DNA from: Paratinospora sagittata
Lineage: Eukaryota > Streptophyta > Magnoliopsida > Ranunculales > Menispermaceae
Length of the DNA: 64,000 bases
Direction of reading: 5' to 3'
Assembly (NCBI GenBank): GCA_035771175.1
Contig: CM069604.1
Coordinates: 16,245,115-16,309,114, forward strand
Positions 31,447 through 42,088 of the stretch are shown here, in pieces. The notes beneath the pieces are model-generated. The model was not told the origin of the DNA and did no database searches. It worked only from the letters and a program-made list of their open reading frames with translations. Position 1 is the stretch's first letter, and each line of letters opens with the position of its first letter. The position numbers were made by a program, and so were the translations under genes.

Positions 31447-34400
31447 TGTGGCGACCCCGGGCCCCGGACAACCAACCCCTCAGGAAATGGCGTGCGGAAT
31501 GCAGGGACGGGACGCCCGGCGTAGGCATCTCCGACCACTCCTCAACTCCCGTGAGGTGGTTGAGACCCTACGAGCCTTATCTCAAACAACGACATAATAT
31601 CAAAAGGTACTAAACAAAACTACCCACCGTATTAATCATCCAAGACAAGAGATAGTCCATAAAAATGAACCATAAATAAAATCATAATCCCTACAGTCCA
31701 TTAAAATTGACATACACATAAAGTCCAAAATTGTGGGTACAAATAAAAACCGTCATATGCCCACATGGTCTATCCAACAAATCCCAACTCACCCATACTA
31801 CAATGTGGTAAGTATTATAATTACATAATCCAAAATACAATACTTCATAATTTAAAACACAGTTCAATCAAAATGCCTCTCAACTAACATCGAGGCTTTG
31901 GATTCCTTCGCAGGCAAGGCCCTCAAGATATAACTACTCCTTTGTCCTTATTCGGGACAGAAGGACCTGAAAGAGGAAAATGAGGGTGAGCCAACGGTGC
32001 CCAGTGAATAAAATTCAAATATGCTATCAATACTCATCAATAAATATCATGTATGCATGTCAATGTGTAGCATGATTAAAAGCTCATAACATATAGATAT
32101 CAAGCATTTATAATAAGTTCGATGCAAGTAAAAGCTTATCAATTTGGATCCACATTCCACATGCATTGGGTTTCCAGTGCATGTCTATTTCACCGTACCG
32201 TTGATCCCAATCATGTTTATTTTGGGTTACTAGTGCACGTCTATTTCACCGTACCGTTGATCCCAATCATGTTTATTTTGGGTTACTAGTGCACGTCTAT
32301 TTCACCGTACCGTTGACCCCAATCTCTTCCTTTCCTAAAACCCTCCTATGACAAGGTTAAGTCCCCCTATTAGCCAGATAGATGGGCCCAACCAAAGTTA
32401 TAAGGTTTTCTCAAATCAATGCATCATTCAAAACATTAGAACACATTCATGCTTTTAACATACAATATATAAGTGATATGATGACATAAAAGATATAATC
32501 ATAAATGAAGTCTACTCACAACCAAGCCTCGTGAGAGTATTTAACCACACACGACCACCAAACCGAATCAACCCAATCAAGATCCTGAAACATACATCAA
32601 TATCCTACCATACATCAATATCCTATCATACATCAATTTCTATGCTCAATCACATAGACATTACATATCAACCCTAAATCAGCCCACATATAAACAATAG
32701 GCCTAAATCCCATCTAATCCCATCATTCAACTCAAATCACATGACTTAGGCCTCTAATGCATAGTTCTCATACATAAACCATTCTATTAATCAAAAATAT
32801 TGATTTTCAATTCCTTTAGGCATAAACATGCCCAAATTGGGTCACTTGATCACAAGTAGGCCTAACCCATGATATGGTCACAACCACCAAATCAGTAGCA
32901 TAATCAACCCTAATCATACTTAATTAAACATAAGTTGCATCAATTCAATGATTCTAGGCCAAAAGCATCAAAAACCCTAAAATATGAAATTTTCCATACT
33001 TAGGCCATATTGTCGATTTACACTAGGTCACCATGTTCAGCCATGTATATCACTGATTTTGCATCATGGGTTCATCAACTAGGTCAACATAGTTGACATG
33101 CAAGCTATTTGGAAAGGTCTAAGTTCATATTCTAAATTTAGGTCTAATACAAGCAACCCTACCAATTCTTCATTTACTATTCTGTTCAGATGTATCAATA
33201 TACCAACAGAAATATGTAATCACAAAATCAACCGTACAGATCGAATTATATGAAGAAACAAACCTTCCGTCCAAATATCAGCCCAATCCAACGGTGGACC
33301 GAAAAGATAAGTATATTTGATGAACAAGTCTCTAATCAAACAATTTCTCCTTTCCTGCTGCAAATACTCAAACTTAGATGACTATATCACACATAATACT
33401 ACATGTATAAACATCTCCACCGTTCAGAATACATAGGTATCAGTTATAAACTACATACCCAAAATTTATATCCATCCAACGATAGATTGAGGAGATCTAT
33501 AAGTTTGAACGAAACGGCATGAGAAGTCCAGACTTTCCGACCAGCTTTGTTTCAGAGGTTAGATCTCTCAGACAAAACCTGTAATCAAGATCTCCACCGT
33601 TCAGAATGCAGAAATATCAGTTGTACACTACGTAACCAAATTTTATATCCATCCAACGGTAGATTAAAGAGATCTAGAAGTTTGAGCGAAATGGCGCGAG
33701 AAATCCAGACTTTCCAACCAGCTTTGTTTGAGAGGTTAGATCTCTTAGACGAAACCTCTGATCAAGATCTCCACCGACCAGAATGAATAACCATAAGCTA
33801 CGAACTTGCTGACACATTTTGAGCTCACTCTGCCATGTATCCCAAAGATCTAGCTCTTTGATGAAAATGTTGCAGAGATCTTCCTCCTGCAACTCCCTCA
33901 TTCTTTCTCTTCTTCTTTCCTTTCTCTTATTTTCTTTCTCTTCTTTTTTCCTTTCTCTCCACTCACCTCTTTCTAGCACTTCCTTGATTCCCTCCTTGAT
34001 TCTCTCCTTGATTCTCTCCTTGATTTCCTCCTTGATTCTCTCCTTGATTCCCTCCACTCATTCTAGCACTTCCTTGAGGGCATGGGACACTTGTCCACTT
34101 TCATGCACCAACCTTCACATGTGTTGGTCTCATACTACCCATACCAACCACATGTACTTTAACCAATTTTATGCTTCCATGTATTTTAGATGTCCAATCC
34201 ATTTAATACACCAAATTTTCATTCTCATTTATCCTTTTATTCAATCAATCCTAACTCATATCAATTCATGGTTTAATGGGTCCATGCATAAATAATAACA
34301 TGTGCATTATAATTTAATTTAACATGACCCATATACAATTTATGATACACATATTTATATACATTATCAAGCATCAACTATACAAACATTAAACAACCAT

Positions 34401-34494
34401 CAAACAAACACCAAACATATCAAGGCAACGCATAGAGTTTGGGCAAAGTGCAATTGGGTTATGGGCTAGATGAAATAATTTTCGGGGCGTCACA
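31447..34494 (-). repeat. 3' LTR of the long-LTR chromovirus (3048 bp)
   Basis: Element-sense ends are TGTGACGCCCCG (at 34494) and GGGGTCGCCACA (at 31447). Internal tandem arrays: a 56-bp unit, about 2.5 copies, at 32171-32320 (starts at 32215 and 32271); a 177-bp unit starting ATCTCCACC at 33413, 33590 and 33767; and a short CTCCTTGATT minisatellite at about 33980-34055. The plus and minus ORFs inside it are products of these repeats, not genes. Confidence 0.85.
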
Positions 34495-34513
34495 TCACAC
34501 CCACCTTAGAATG
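34495..34513 (-). promoter_or_regulatory. Polypurine tract of the long-LTR chromovirus
   Basis: On the minus strand CATTCTAAGGTGGGTGTGA stands directly before TGTGACGCCCC, and GAGGACGAAG lies just upstream, as is usual for plant chromoviruses. Confidence 0.85.
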
Positions 34514-34537
34514 AACTTCGTCCTCGAAGTTTTAAGG

Positions 34538-37500
34538 TTAAGAAATACCTAAGCCCATGAACTTAGCAAAGTGCTCCATCATGTAGTCCTCACGCTCCCA
34601 AGTAACCTGCTCCTCGCCATGGAACTGCCATCTCACCTTAACCATCAGAATCTCGCAGTTACGTAACCTCTGGGCCTTCCGGTCAAGTATCTGAATAGGT
34701 TCCTCATCATAAGTCCCATCCTGCCTCAGTTCAATGTTCCTCCAGTCCAAGACGTGATCAAAATCACTCTTGTACACTCTCAACATTGACACATGAAAGA
34801 CATTGTGGACTGCTGCTAACTGAGGTGGCAAGGCTAATCGGTAAGCGACGGGGCCAATTCGTTCTAAAACCTCGAACGGCCCAATAAATCTCGGAGTGAG
34901 CTTGCCTTTTATCCCAAATCTAGTTTGGCCCTTCTGAGGTGAGACCTTCAATAAAACTTGGTCACCCACCTCGAACACTACGGTCTTCTTCTTGGCATTA
35001 GTGTAACTCTTCTGCCTGTCTTGGGCTACTTTCATATTATGCTTGATCCTCTTAATCTTCTCTGTGTGTTCTTGTACAAACTATGGTCCCATCACCGCAA
35101 CATCCCCTACCTCTGTCCAACAGATCGGAGATCTACAGGGTCGACCATACAATGCCTCAAAAGGAGCCATGCCAATACTGGACTGATAGATGTTGTTGTA
35201 CGCGAACTCACACAGATGTATGTACTCCTCCCAGTTACCACTGGACTCAAGGACACAAGCTCGAAGCATATCCTCTAAAATCGATATCAACCTCTCAGAC
35301 TGGCCATCCGTCTGGGGGTGAAAAGCGGTACTGAGATCTAGTCTAGTGCCGAGCTGCCTCTACAACCCCTGCCAGAATACCGATGTAAACCTCGGATCCC
35401 TATCTGACACAATCGAAACTGGCACTCCATGTAATCTGACTATCCCCCGCATATAGAGTCTACTCAGCTTGTCCATAGAATCCCTAGTGTTCACCGGTAG
35501 AAAGTGAGCGGACTTGGTCAAGCGATCAATAATAACCCAAACAGCATTATGTCTCATCGGGGTGTTGGGTAATCCCACAACAAAGTCCATAGTGACGTGC
35601 TCCCATTTCCACTCAGGAATGGCAAGCGGTTGCATCTGCCCTCCAGGCCTCTGATGCTCAGCTTTGACTCTTTGACAGATCTCACACCTCTGAATGAACT
35701 GCGCTATCTCTCTCTTCATGTCGGGCCACCAATACATTCTTTTCATATCATGATACATCTTGGTTCCGCCAGGATGAATAGCATAATGAGATCTGTGAGC
35801 CTTTTGGAGAACACTCTGTCTAAGTCGTGGATCTGCGAAAACCCATAAACGTCCCCTAAATCTCAAGGCACCATCAGATGACAAGTGCCAATCAGTAAAA
35901 TCACTGCTCTCAGCCCAAGACTTGTACATCCCATGATCAACGTCAAGTCTCTGTTGGTCAATTACCTCCTGGACTTGTGTAGGCTGAGCTCTCATTTGAG
36001 CACATATCACAATCTGATCTGAAGGGGTAGCACATATACTCATAACCGTAGCCACCTCAAGTAGTCTCCACTAATGAGACATCTGGCGTGCTACCATATC
36101 TGTCTCTACCCGCTTCCTGCTCAACGCATCAGCCACTACATTGGCTTTACCTGGGTGGTATTCCAATGTAAAATCATAGTCTTTGAGGAGCTCTAACCAC
36201 CTTCTCTGCCTCATGTTCAATTCCTTCTAAGAGAACAAGTACTTGAGGCTCTTATGGTCAGAATACAAAGTGAATCTCTCACCATAGAGATAATGCCTCC
36301 AAATCTTCAAAGCAAAAACCACTGCGGCCAGTTCTAAGTCATGAACAGGGTAGTTCTTTTCATGCACCCTCAACTGCCTCGATGCATAAGCAATGACCCT
36401 ATCCTTCTGCATCAACACGCAACCCAAGCCAATACGAGAGGCATCAGTATAGATAACCAACTCCTGATCAGGCTCTGGCAAAATCAACACTGGCGTAGAT
36501 GTCAATCTTTTCTTCAGCTCTAAAAAGGCATTCTCACACTCCTCGGTCCATACAGAGGACACATCTTTCTGGGTGAGCCTAGTCATAGGCGTAGCTATCT
36601 TGGAGAACGCTTCTGATCTCGGTCACTGTGGTAGGCCTAGGCCAACTGATAATGGCTTCAACCTTAGACGGATCAACCGAAATCCCCTCAGAACTCACCA
36701 CATGACCTAAGAACTTCACTTCGGTGATCCAAAACTCGCACTTGCTCAGCTTTGCATATAGCCTATGCTCTCTCAGAGTTTGCAAGGTCACTCTAAGGTG
36801 TTCTTCATGCTCAGCCTGAGTCTTGGAATACACCAATATGTCATCAATGAAGACGATGACAAACTTATCCAGATACTGCCTAAAGACCCTCTGCATCAGG
36901 TCCATGAACATCGTCGGTGCATTAGTCACACCAAATGGCATCACAAGGAACTCATAATGTCCATAGCGGGTTCTGAATGTTGTCTTAGGCACATCCTCCT
37001 CCCTGATCCTCAACTGATGATACCCGGAGCGCAAATCAATCTTTGAAAAATACCTCGCTCCCCTCAACTGATCAAACAAGTCATCAATCCTTGGGAGAGG
37101 ATATTTGTTCTTGATGGTCACCATGTTCAATTGGCGATAGTTGATGCACAACCGCAAGCTCCCATCTTTATTTTTCACAAAAAGAACTGGAGCTCCCCAG
37201 GGTGACACGCTCGGGCAAATAAAACCCTTAGCCAATAACTCCTCGAGCTGTTTCTGCAACTCTCTCAACTCGGCTGGCGCCATTCTATATGGTGCCATGG
37301 AGATAGGCTTCGTGCCAGGGACTAGTTCAATAATGAAATCGATCTCTCGCTTCGGTGGTAATCCTGGAAGATCCGCAGGGAACACATCTGGAAAGTCCCT
37401 AACAATGAAAATATCCTCGAGTATCACCTTACTAGTTTCTTCTTCATCAGGCACTAACCCAGCCAAAATCTCTCTATCTCCATCAGTCACAAATCTACCC

Positions 37501-38078
37501 CTTGTGACTGTCTGGTCTGAAGCTCTACCCTGTAGTGTAAACACTGGGTGTCCGGGGATCTGAAAAATGATTCTCTTCGCGAAATAGTCCACAACTGCAT
37601 GATAAGCCGTGAGCCAATCCATCCCTAGAATTGCATCAAACTCTAAAAACTCTAGGACTCGAAAGTCAATAGGCATCTCAACATCACCAATCTGAACCAC
37701 ACACTGGCTACAGATCATGTTCGGGTAGATCCTTTCCCAAGCTACAGTACTCACCACTAACCATGTGCTAGCCCTAATGGGAGTCAAATGCAAACTATCT
37801 ACCATACGTCCAGATATGAATGATAATGTAGAACCAGCATCAAATAATACATGCATAGAAGTACCACAAATAATAAGAGTACCTTCCACCAAAGTCCTGG
37901 ATGCTGTCGGGTCTGGCTCAGTAGCTGCCTTCGCTGTCTCTCTGGCACTAGACTGCTGCACAAATCCCTGAGCTCTCTGAAAATTCGGACACTCAGACTT
38001 CCTATGCCCAGCCTGCCCACATTGAAAACATAAGAACGGAGCCCTGGGCGCAGATGATCCATTCTGAGATGTCGTCAC
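34538..38078 (-). pseudogene. Chromovirus polyprotein: zinc knuckle, protease, RT, RNase H, integrase, chromodomain
   Basis: In element order: CCHC knuckle ([14 protein letters not shown], near 38000-38040); protease with [10 protein letters not shown] (near 37830); reverse transcriptase with [22 protein letters not shown] and the catalytic IDD in [10 protein letters not shown] (near 36840); RNase H ([13 protein letters not shown]); integrase with H/C finger, MDFVVGLP, SDRDPRF; then FHVSMLRVY and a chromodomain ([16 protein letters not shown]) ending at 34538. The frame is broken once near 36580 and by four TAG codons (36229-36227, 36073-36071, 35362-35360, 35083-35081), each where Gln (CAG) is expected from the family. 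Otherwise the reading is clean, so inactivation looks recent. The gag body before the knuckle is missing. Confidence 0.9.
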
Positions 38079-39025
38079 ATAGTCTGTGGGAATGGGGGTC
38101 TCGGTGCCTGAATAGGAATCGGGACAGGAGAGGAAACCACTGGTGAGACCATCATATCAGTCTGAACCTGGGATGCCTTACTTTTTGTCATGCCCTGGGT
38201 TGCAGAGCGTGCCCCCTACCTAGGTGTGGGCGCACCCCCTCGGGGTGAACGCATAGCCATTATGGATCCATAATATTGTCCTATCGCCACGTAGCAACCC
38301 AACCGCAGCTGGTCTACATCGAAACGATTATTTGTCCGCCACTATTCATGAATAGTGCAGGGCCTCCCTAGGAATCGAACTCGAGATCTCCCTTAAGGAG
38401 TCTAATTTCGCATTCCTAGTAACCACTGAGCCAGGTTCAGTGGCTACTAGGAATGCGAAATTAGACTCCTTAAGGGAGGTCTCGAGTTCGATTCCTAGGG
38501 AGGCCCTGCACTATTCATGAATAGTGGCGGACAAATAATCGTTTCGATGTAGACCAGCTGCGGTTGGGTTGCTACATGGCGATAGGACAATATTATGGAT
38601 CCATAATGGCTAGGCGTTCCCCCCGAGGGGGTGCGCCCACACCTAGGTAGGGAGCACGCTGTGCAACCCAGGGCGTGACAAAAAGTAAGGCATCCCAGGT
38701 TCAGACTGGTATGATGGTCTCACCAGTGGTTTCCTCTCCTATCCCGATTCCTATTTAGGCACCGAGACCCTCATTCCCACAGACTATGTGACGACATCTC
38801 AGAATGGATCATCTGCGCCCAGGGCTCCGTTCTTATGTTTTCAATGTGGGCAGGCTGGGCATAGGAAGTCCGAGTGTCCGAATTTTCAGAGAGCTCAGGG
38901 ATTTGTGCAGCAGTCTAGTGCCAGAGAGACAGCGAAGGCAGCTACTGAGCCAGACCCGACAGCATCCAGGACTTTGGTGGAAGGTACTCTTATTATTTGT
39001 GGTACTTCTATGCATGTATTATTTG
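37841..39025. repeat. 1185-bp near-perfect palindrome covering the gag-protease start
   Basis: The arms 37841-38432 and 38434-39025 are mirror images about base 38433 with no net indel and only a few substitutions. Each arm contains the zinc-knuckle/protease start of the chromovirus (the right arm reads it on the plus strand from 38788), about 240 bases of foldback-type DNA with GGATCCATAAT and GCGCCC blocks, and a tRNA-like head at the centre. Transcription from either side would give a long hairpin RNA with gag-protease sequence. Confidence 0.85.
38434..38530 (+). repeat. tRNA-like (SINE-type) head with Pol III boxes at the palindrome centre
   Basis: GGTTCAGTGGCTAC (38434-38447) fits an A box, and GAGTTCGATTC (38484-38494) fits a B box. 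The mirror copy on the minus strand (38432-38336) reads GGCTCAGTGGTTAC and GAGTTCGATTC. A related head is at 41466-41536. The part after it (GGAGGCCCTG, CTATTCATGAATAG) is also shared. Activity cannot be judged by eye. Confidence 0.5.
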
Positions 39026-39676
39026 TGGACAAATAATCGTTTCGATGTAGACCAGCTGCGGTTGGGTTGCTACATGGCGATAGGACAATATTATGGATCC
39101 ATAATGGCTAGGCGTTCCCCCCGAGGGGGTGCGCCCACACCTAGGTAGGGAGCACGCTGTGCAACCCAGGGCGTGACAAAAAGTAAGGCATCCCAGGTTC
39201 AGACTGGTATGATGGTCTCACCAGTGGTTTCCTCTCCTATCCCGATTCCTATTTAGGCACCGAGACCCTCATTCCCACAGACTATGTGACGACATCTCAG
39301 AATGGATCATCTGCGCCCAGGGCTCCGTTCTTATGTTTTCAATGTGGGCAGGCTGGGCATAGGAAGTCCGAGTGTCCGAATTTTCAGAGAGCTCAGGGAT
39401 TTGTGCAGCAGTCTAGTGCCAGAGAGACAGCGAAGGCAGCTACTGAGCCAGACCCGACAGCATCCAGGACTTTGGTGGAAGGTACTCTTATTATTTGTGG
39501 TACTTCTATGCATGTATTATTTGTGGACAAATAATCGTTTCGATGTAGACCAGCTGCGGTTGGGTTGCTACATGGCGATAGGACAATATTATGGATCCAT
39601 AATGGCTAGGCGTTCCCCCCGAGGGGGTGCGCCCACACCTGGGTAGGGGGCACGCCGTGCAACCCAGGGCGTGACA
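38529..39676 (+). repeat. 498-bp tandem repeat, 2.3 copies
   Basis: Units 38529-39026 and 39027-39524 are nearly identical; a third, slightly different partial copy 39525-39676 stops at the foldback terminus GGGCGTGACA. Each full unit contains the foldback arm and the plus-strand zinc-knuckle/protease fragment (82 codons, starts 38788 and 39286). The junction CATGTATTATTTGTGGACAA shows microhomology (GGACAAATA). The short ORFs are duplicates of the broken gypsy gene and are not separate genes. Confidence 0.85.
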
Positions 39677-39681
39677 AACAC

Positions 39682-39821
39682 GTTGGAGATTCTATGTAAT
39701 TATCTAAGAAATCTGCAAAGGTGATCCCAACTAAGAACTCGAACATCTTGTCTCTCTCGACGACTGATGATATTGAACCAAAAGTGCGAACCTTAGAAGT
39801 TGGATTAGAATCTTGCGTTTC
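39682..39821 (-). pseudogene. Possible host exon cut by the chromovirus insertion
   Basis: On the minus strand a pyrimidine-rich tract ending TTTTTCAG lies just before 39821, a good 3' splice site. The 46 or so codons that follow (ETQDSNPTSKV ... FLVGITFADFLDNYIES) are open until the insertion at 39676. I do not recognise the protein. The continuing exon should lie beyond 31446, but no matching open frame is obvious there. It may be a gene fragment or chance. Confidence 0.3.
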
Positions 39822-41403
39822 CTGAAAAATAAAAAGCAACTTGGATTAAAGTTTGAAGCGTTTGTCTTAGATTCATAATTTGAAGCTAATTTTACCTTGA
39901 ACTTATCTTACAACATTATTTTGTTTTTCAGTGATTGTTTTACTTCTGTTGTGTACAAATCCTCTTTGCTTGATCCCCTAACCGAAGATTCTCCTATTCT
40001 TCATGGAAAATTGGTTATTGGTGCATTTCAACAAACAGATAACAACAAAGCTCAAGATCCACCCCAAAAAACAAAGATTTAAAATACAAAATCCACATCA
40101 TTCATCTAAAGTTCACAACTTTAATGCAAAATCAAACACACCCAACAATAAATAAGTAAAGAAAAGTGAAGAAATTAAGGAAATACCTTGGGAATGTTGA
40201 GAGATGCAGATTGATGGTGGTCTGTGCCATGTGCATACCTTGAAGAGTAGAAGGAGGGGATGATAACATTCACGCAACAGATAATAATTACAAAAATGTC
40301 AAAGATTAATAAAAAAAAAGTCACTTCTTACTTTTTGCTTGTTCACTCCCAAGAACTCGATCTCATGGCATGTGGAAGTCGTTATGAACAATTTCAGCAA
40401 AAAAACCTGATTGAATAACGCATTGGTTGAGGAAGAAGAAATTGAGGGAAGGCGACATTTTTGAATTAAACTCACATCCTTCTTTTGGAGTTATCAGATT
40501 TAGGCTGATTTGCATTACTAAACCACCCATCATTCCTTAAAATGCCAGTAAAAAAAAAAACTGCATCAAAAAGAGAATCACAGAAATCAAATTGAAAAAG
40601 AAAAACATTATTCTTCACATTAAAATAAACAACACTGACCTTTAAAGGAAGTAAGTTGAAAAAGAAAGAATAGATTTGAAGTGCCTGATAACAAAATCAG
40701 AATATAAACCACAAACTAGAGATCCAAAATTTTATGTAGTTGAAATGAGTGATTAGAAAATAGTGATAGCTGAAAATCATCGCATTCACCTCCAAGAACT
40801 TCTATCAAGGATCGAATCCAAGATGCAATTGAAAATATATAACCATCATTCTTCCACCATTTACTTTCCTTTTTCATTCATGCACTAGTGATAGTTCCCA
40901 GGTTTGCGTTTTTTGAAAAGGAGACCATTTTAGTAGTATTTTAACAGTTGAAAACTATAAAAAGAAACATAATAAGAAGTGAAACGATTTAAGAAAGGGG
41001 GTGTAGTTTTTGGAAGCAGTTGTGGTAGTTTAAAGCTTCCTTTTCAAGCTTATAAAAAACTGATAAAAATAAGGAGAGAAGTTTGCTCACGTTAGAGAAA
41101 AATAAGAGGAGAAGTTGTAGATGTTGGGAGAGAATTGAGTTATTTTAAGATTATTCAAATACATAATATTTTAGTTTTTGTATTAAATTACTTATATACC
41201 CTTCAAAAGTAAAAATTGGAATTTTAAGAAAAGGTTGAAAAAGGAGAAAAAATAGGGGCAACATAGGAATTATTGGTAAATTGATCACCCCGTGAGTTTT
41301 CACAGGTATTTGCATTATAAGTAGTATAAATAATATGTAATTGGATATATTATATGGGCATAAATTAATGGGCTAGATGCTAATGGCTCAAATAATACTA
41401 CAA
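39822..41403. other. Non-repetitive AT-rich DNA, no convincing gene
   Basis: The texture is that of intron or intergenic DNA, with a few splice-like signals on the minus strand (for example AAG-GTAAAATT near 39895). There are no transposon blocks. It ends in ACAATTGTGTGTG, the start of a (TG)n tract. Confidence 0.4.
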
Positions 41404-41420
41404 TTGTGTGTGTGTGTGTG

Positions 41421-41885
41421 TGTCACACCCCAGTACACAGCACACCGCAGTGTCTAGTACCCCTTGGTTCAGTAGCTACTCAGATTGCGAAATCAAACCT
41501 TAAGAGGTTTCGAGTTCGAATCTGGGGGAGGCCCTGTACTATTCATGAATGAATAGAGTGGACAAATGATCCCGGGGGTACTAGACACCGCGGTGGGCTG
41601 TGTACTGGGATGTGACAATATTATGTGGTACTATGGCTGGGGTACGCTCTGTATGAGGTACCCATCACATCCCGGGAGTACTAGACATTGCGGTGTGTTG
41701 TGTACTGGGGTGTGACAAAAAGGCCTTATGTATACATAAGGCCTTTTTGTCATGCCTGGGTTGCACACAGTGACCCCTACCCAGGGTGATGAGTACCCCC
41801 GCAGGGCGTACTATGGCTGGAGTACGCCCTGCGGGGGTACTCATCACCCTGGGTAGGGGGCACTGTGTGCAACCCAGGCGTGACA
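41421..41885. mobile_element. Foldback cluster with a tRNA-like core, inserted in a (TG)n tract
   Basis: There are three nested structures. (1) 41421-41617: terminal inverted repeats of about 43 bp (TGTCACACCCCAG...; 41421-41463 against 41574-41617) around a tRNA-like head with A box GGTTCAGTAGCTAC and B box GAGTTCGAATC. (2) A perfect 40-bp palindrome at 41713-41752, preceded by another copy of the right inverted repeat (about 41673-41717). (3) A hairpin with 65-bp arms, 41748-41812 and 41821-41885, and loop ATGGCTGG. Ends are TGTCAC.../...GTGACA. (TG)n lies on both sides (41404-41420, 41886-41898). The terminal sequence is related to the right end of the chromovirus block (39620-39676). Confidence 0.75.
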
Positions 41886-42088
41886 GTGTGTGTGTGTATT
41901 AGATACCGGACGAACACGTAAAAGGTGGGATGATATTAAGAATTTGCTCATATTACTCATTTCCACAATGTTGCATTCATTCTATCTTATGTATTTACCC
42001 TTGCACGTGGTTTTGGGTGCAATTGACTCTTGTATACTGCTAAATATGATCTTTTCATTAGTTTTGATTAACCTTGCTTAGTACTAAA
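41886..42088. other. Short flank between the foldback cluster and element A
   Basis: No gene. It starts with the rest of the (TG)n tract and ends with CTAAA (42084-42088), the left target-site duplication of element A. Confidence 0.6.

Larger units (their letters stand above)
31447..39676 (-). mobile_element. Ty3/gypsy chromovirus with long LTR; upstream end replaced by palindromic DNA
   Basis: In element sense the intact side is integrase with chromodomain, polypurine tract and 3' LTR (34494-31447). The upstream side keeps protease and the zinc knuckle but has no gag body, PBS or 5' LTR; instead it turns into a 1185-bp palindrome and 498-bp tandem copies ending in GGGCGTGACA at 39676. The five bases outside each end are identical (AACAC, 31442-31446 and 39677-39681), as if the whole block had integrated once. 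A 3-kb LTR and chromodomain fit the Tekay/Del lineage. Confidence 0.7.

Noticed and set aside
33674..34057. 127-codon minus-strand frame rich in Glu, Arg, Lys and Ile
   Set aside because: It is the translation of the CTCCTTGATT minisatellite and a pyrimidine-rich tract inside the 3-kb LTR; no family features.
38788..39534. Two 82-codon zinc-knuckle ORFs as separate genes
   Set aside because: They are identical products of the 498-bp tandem units, copied in inverted orientation from the gypsy polyprotein start.
39897..40082. 61-codon plus-strand frame as a host gene
   Set aside because: Its start lies in a likely intron of the opposite strand and no recognisable domain is present.
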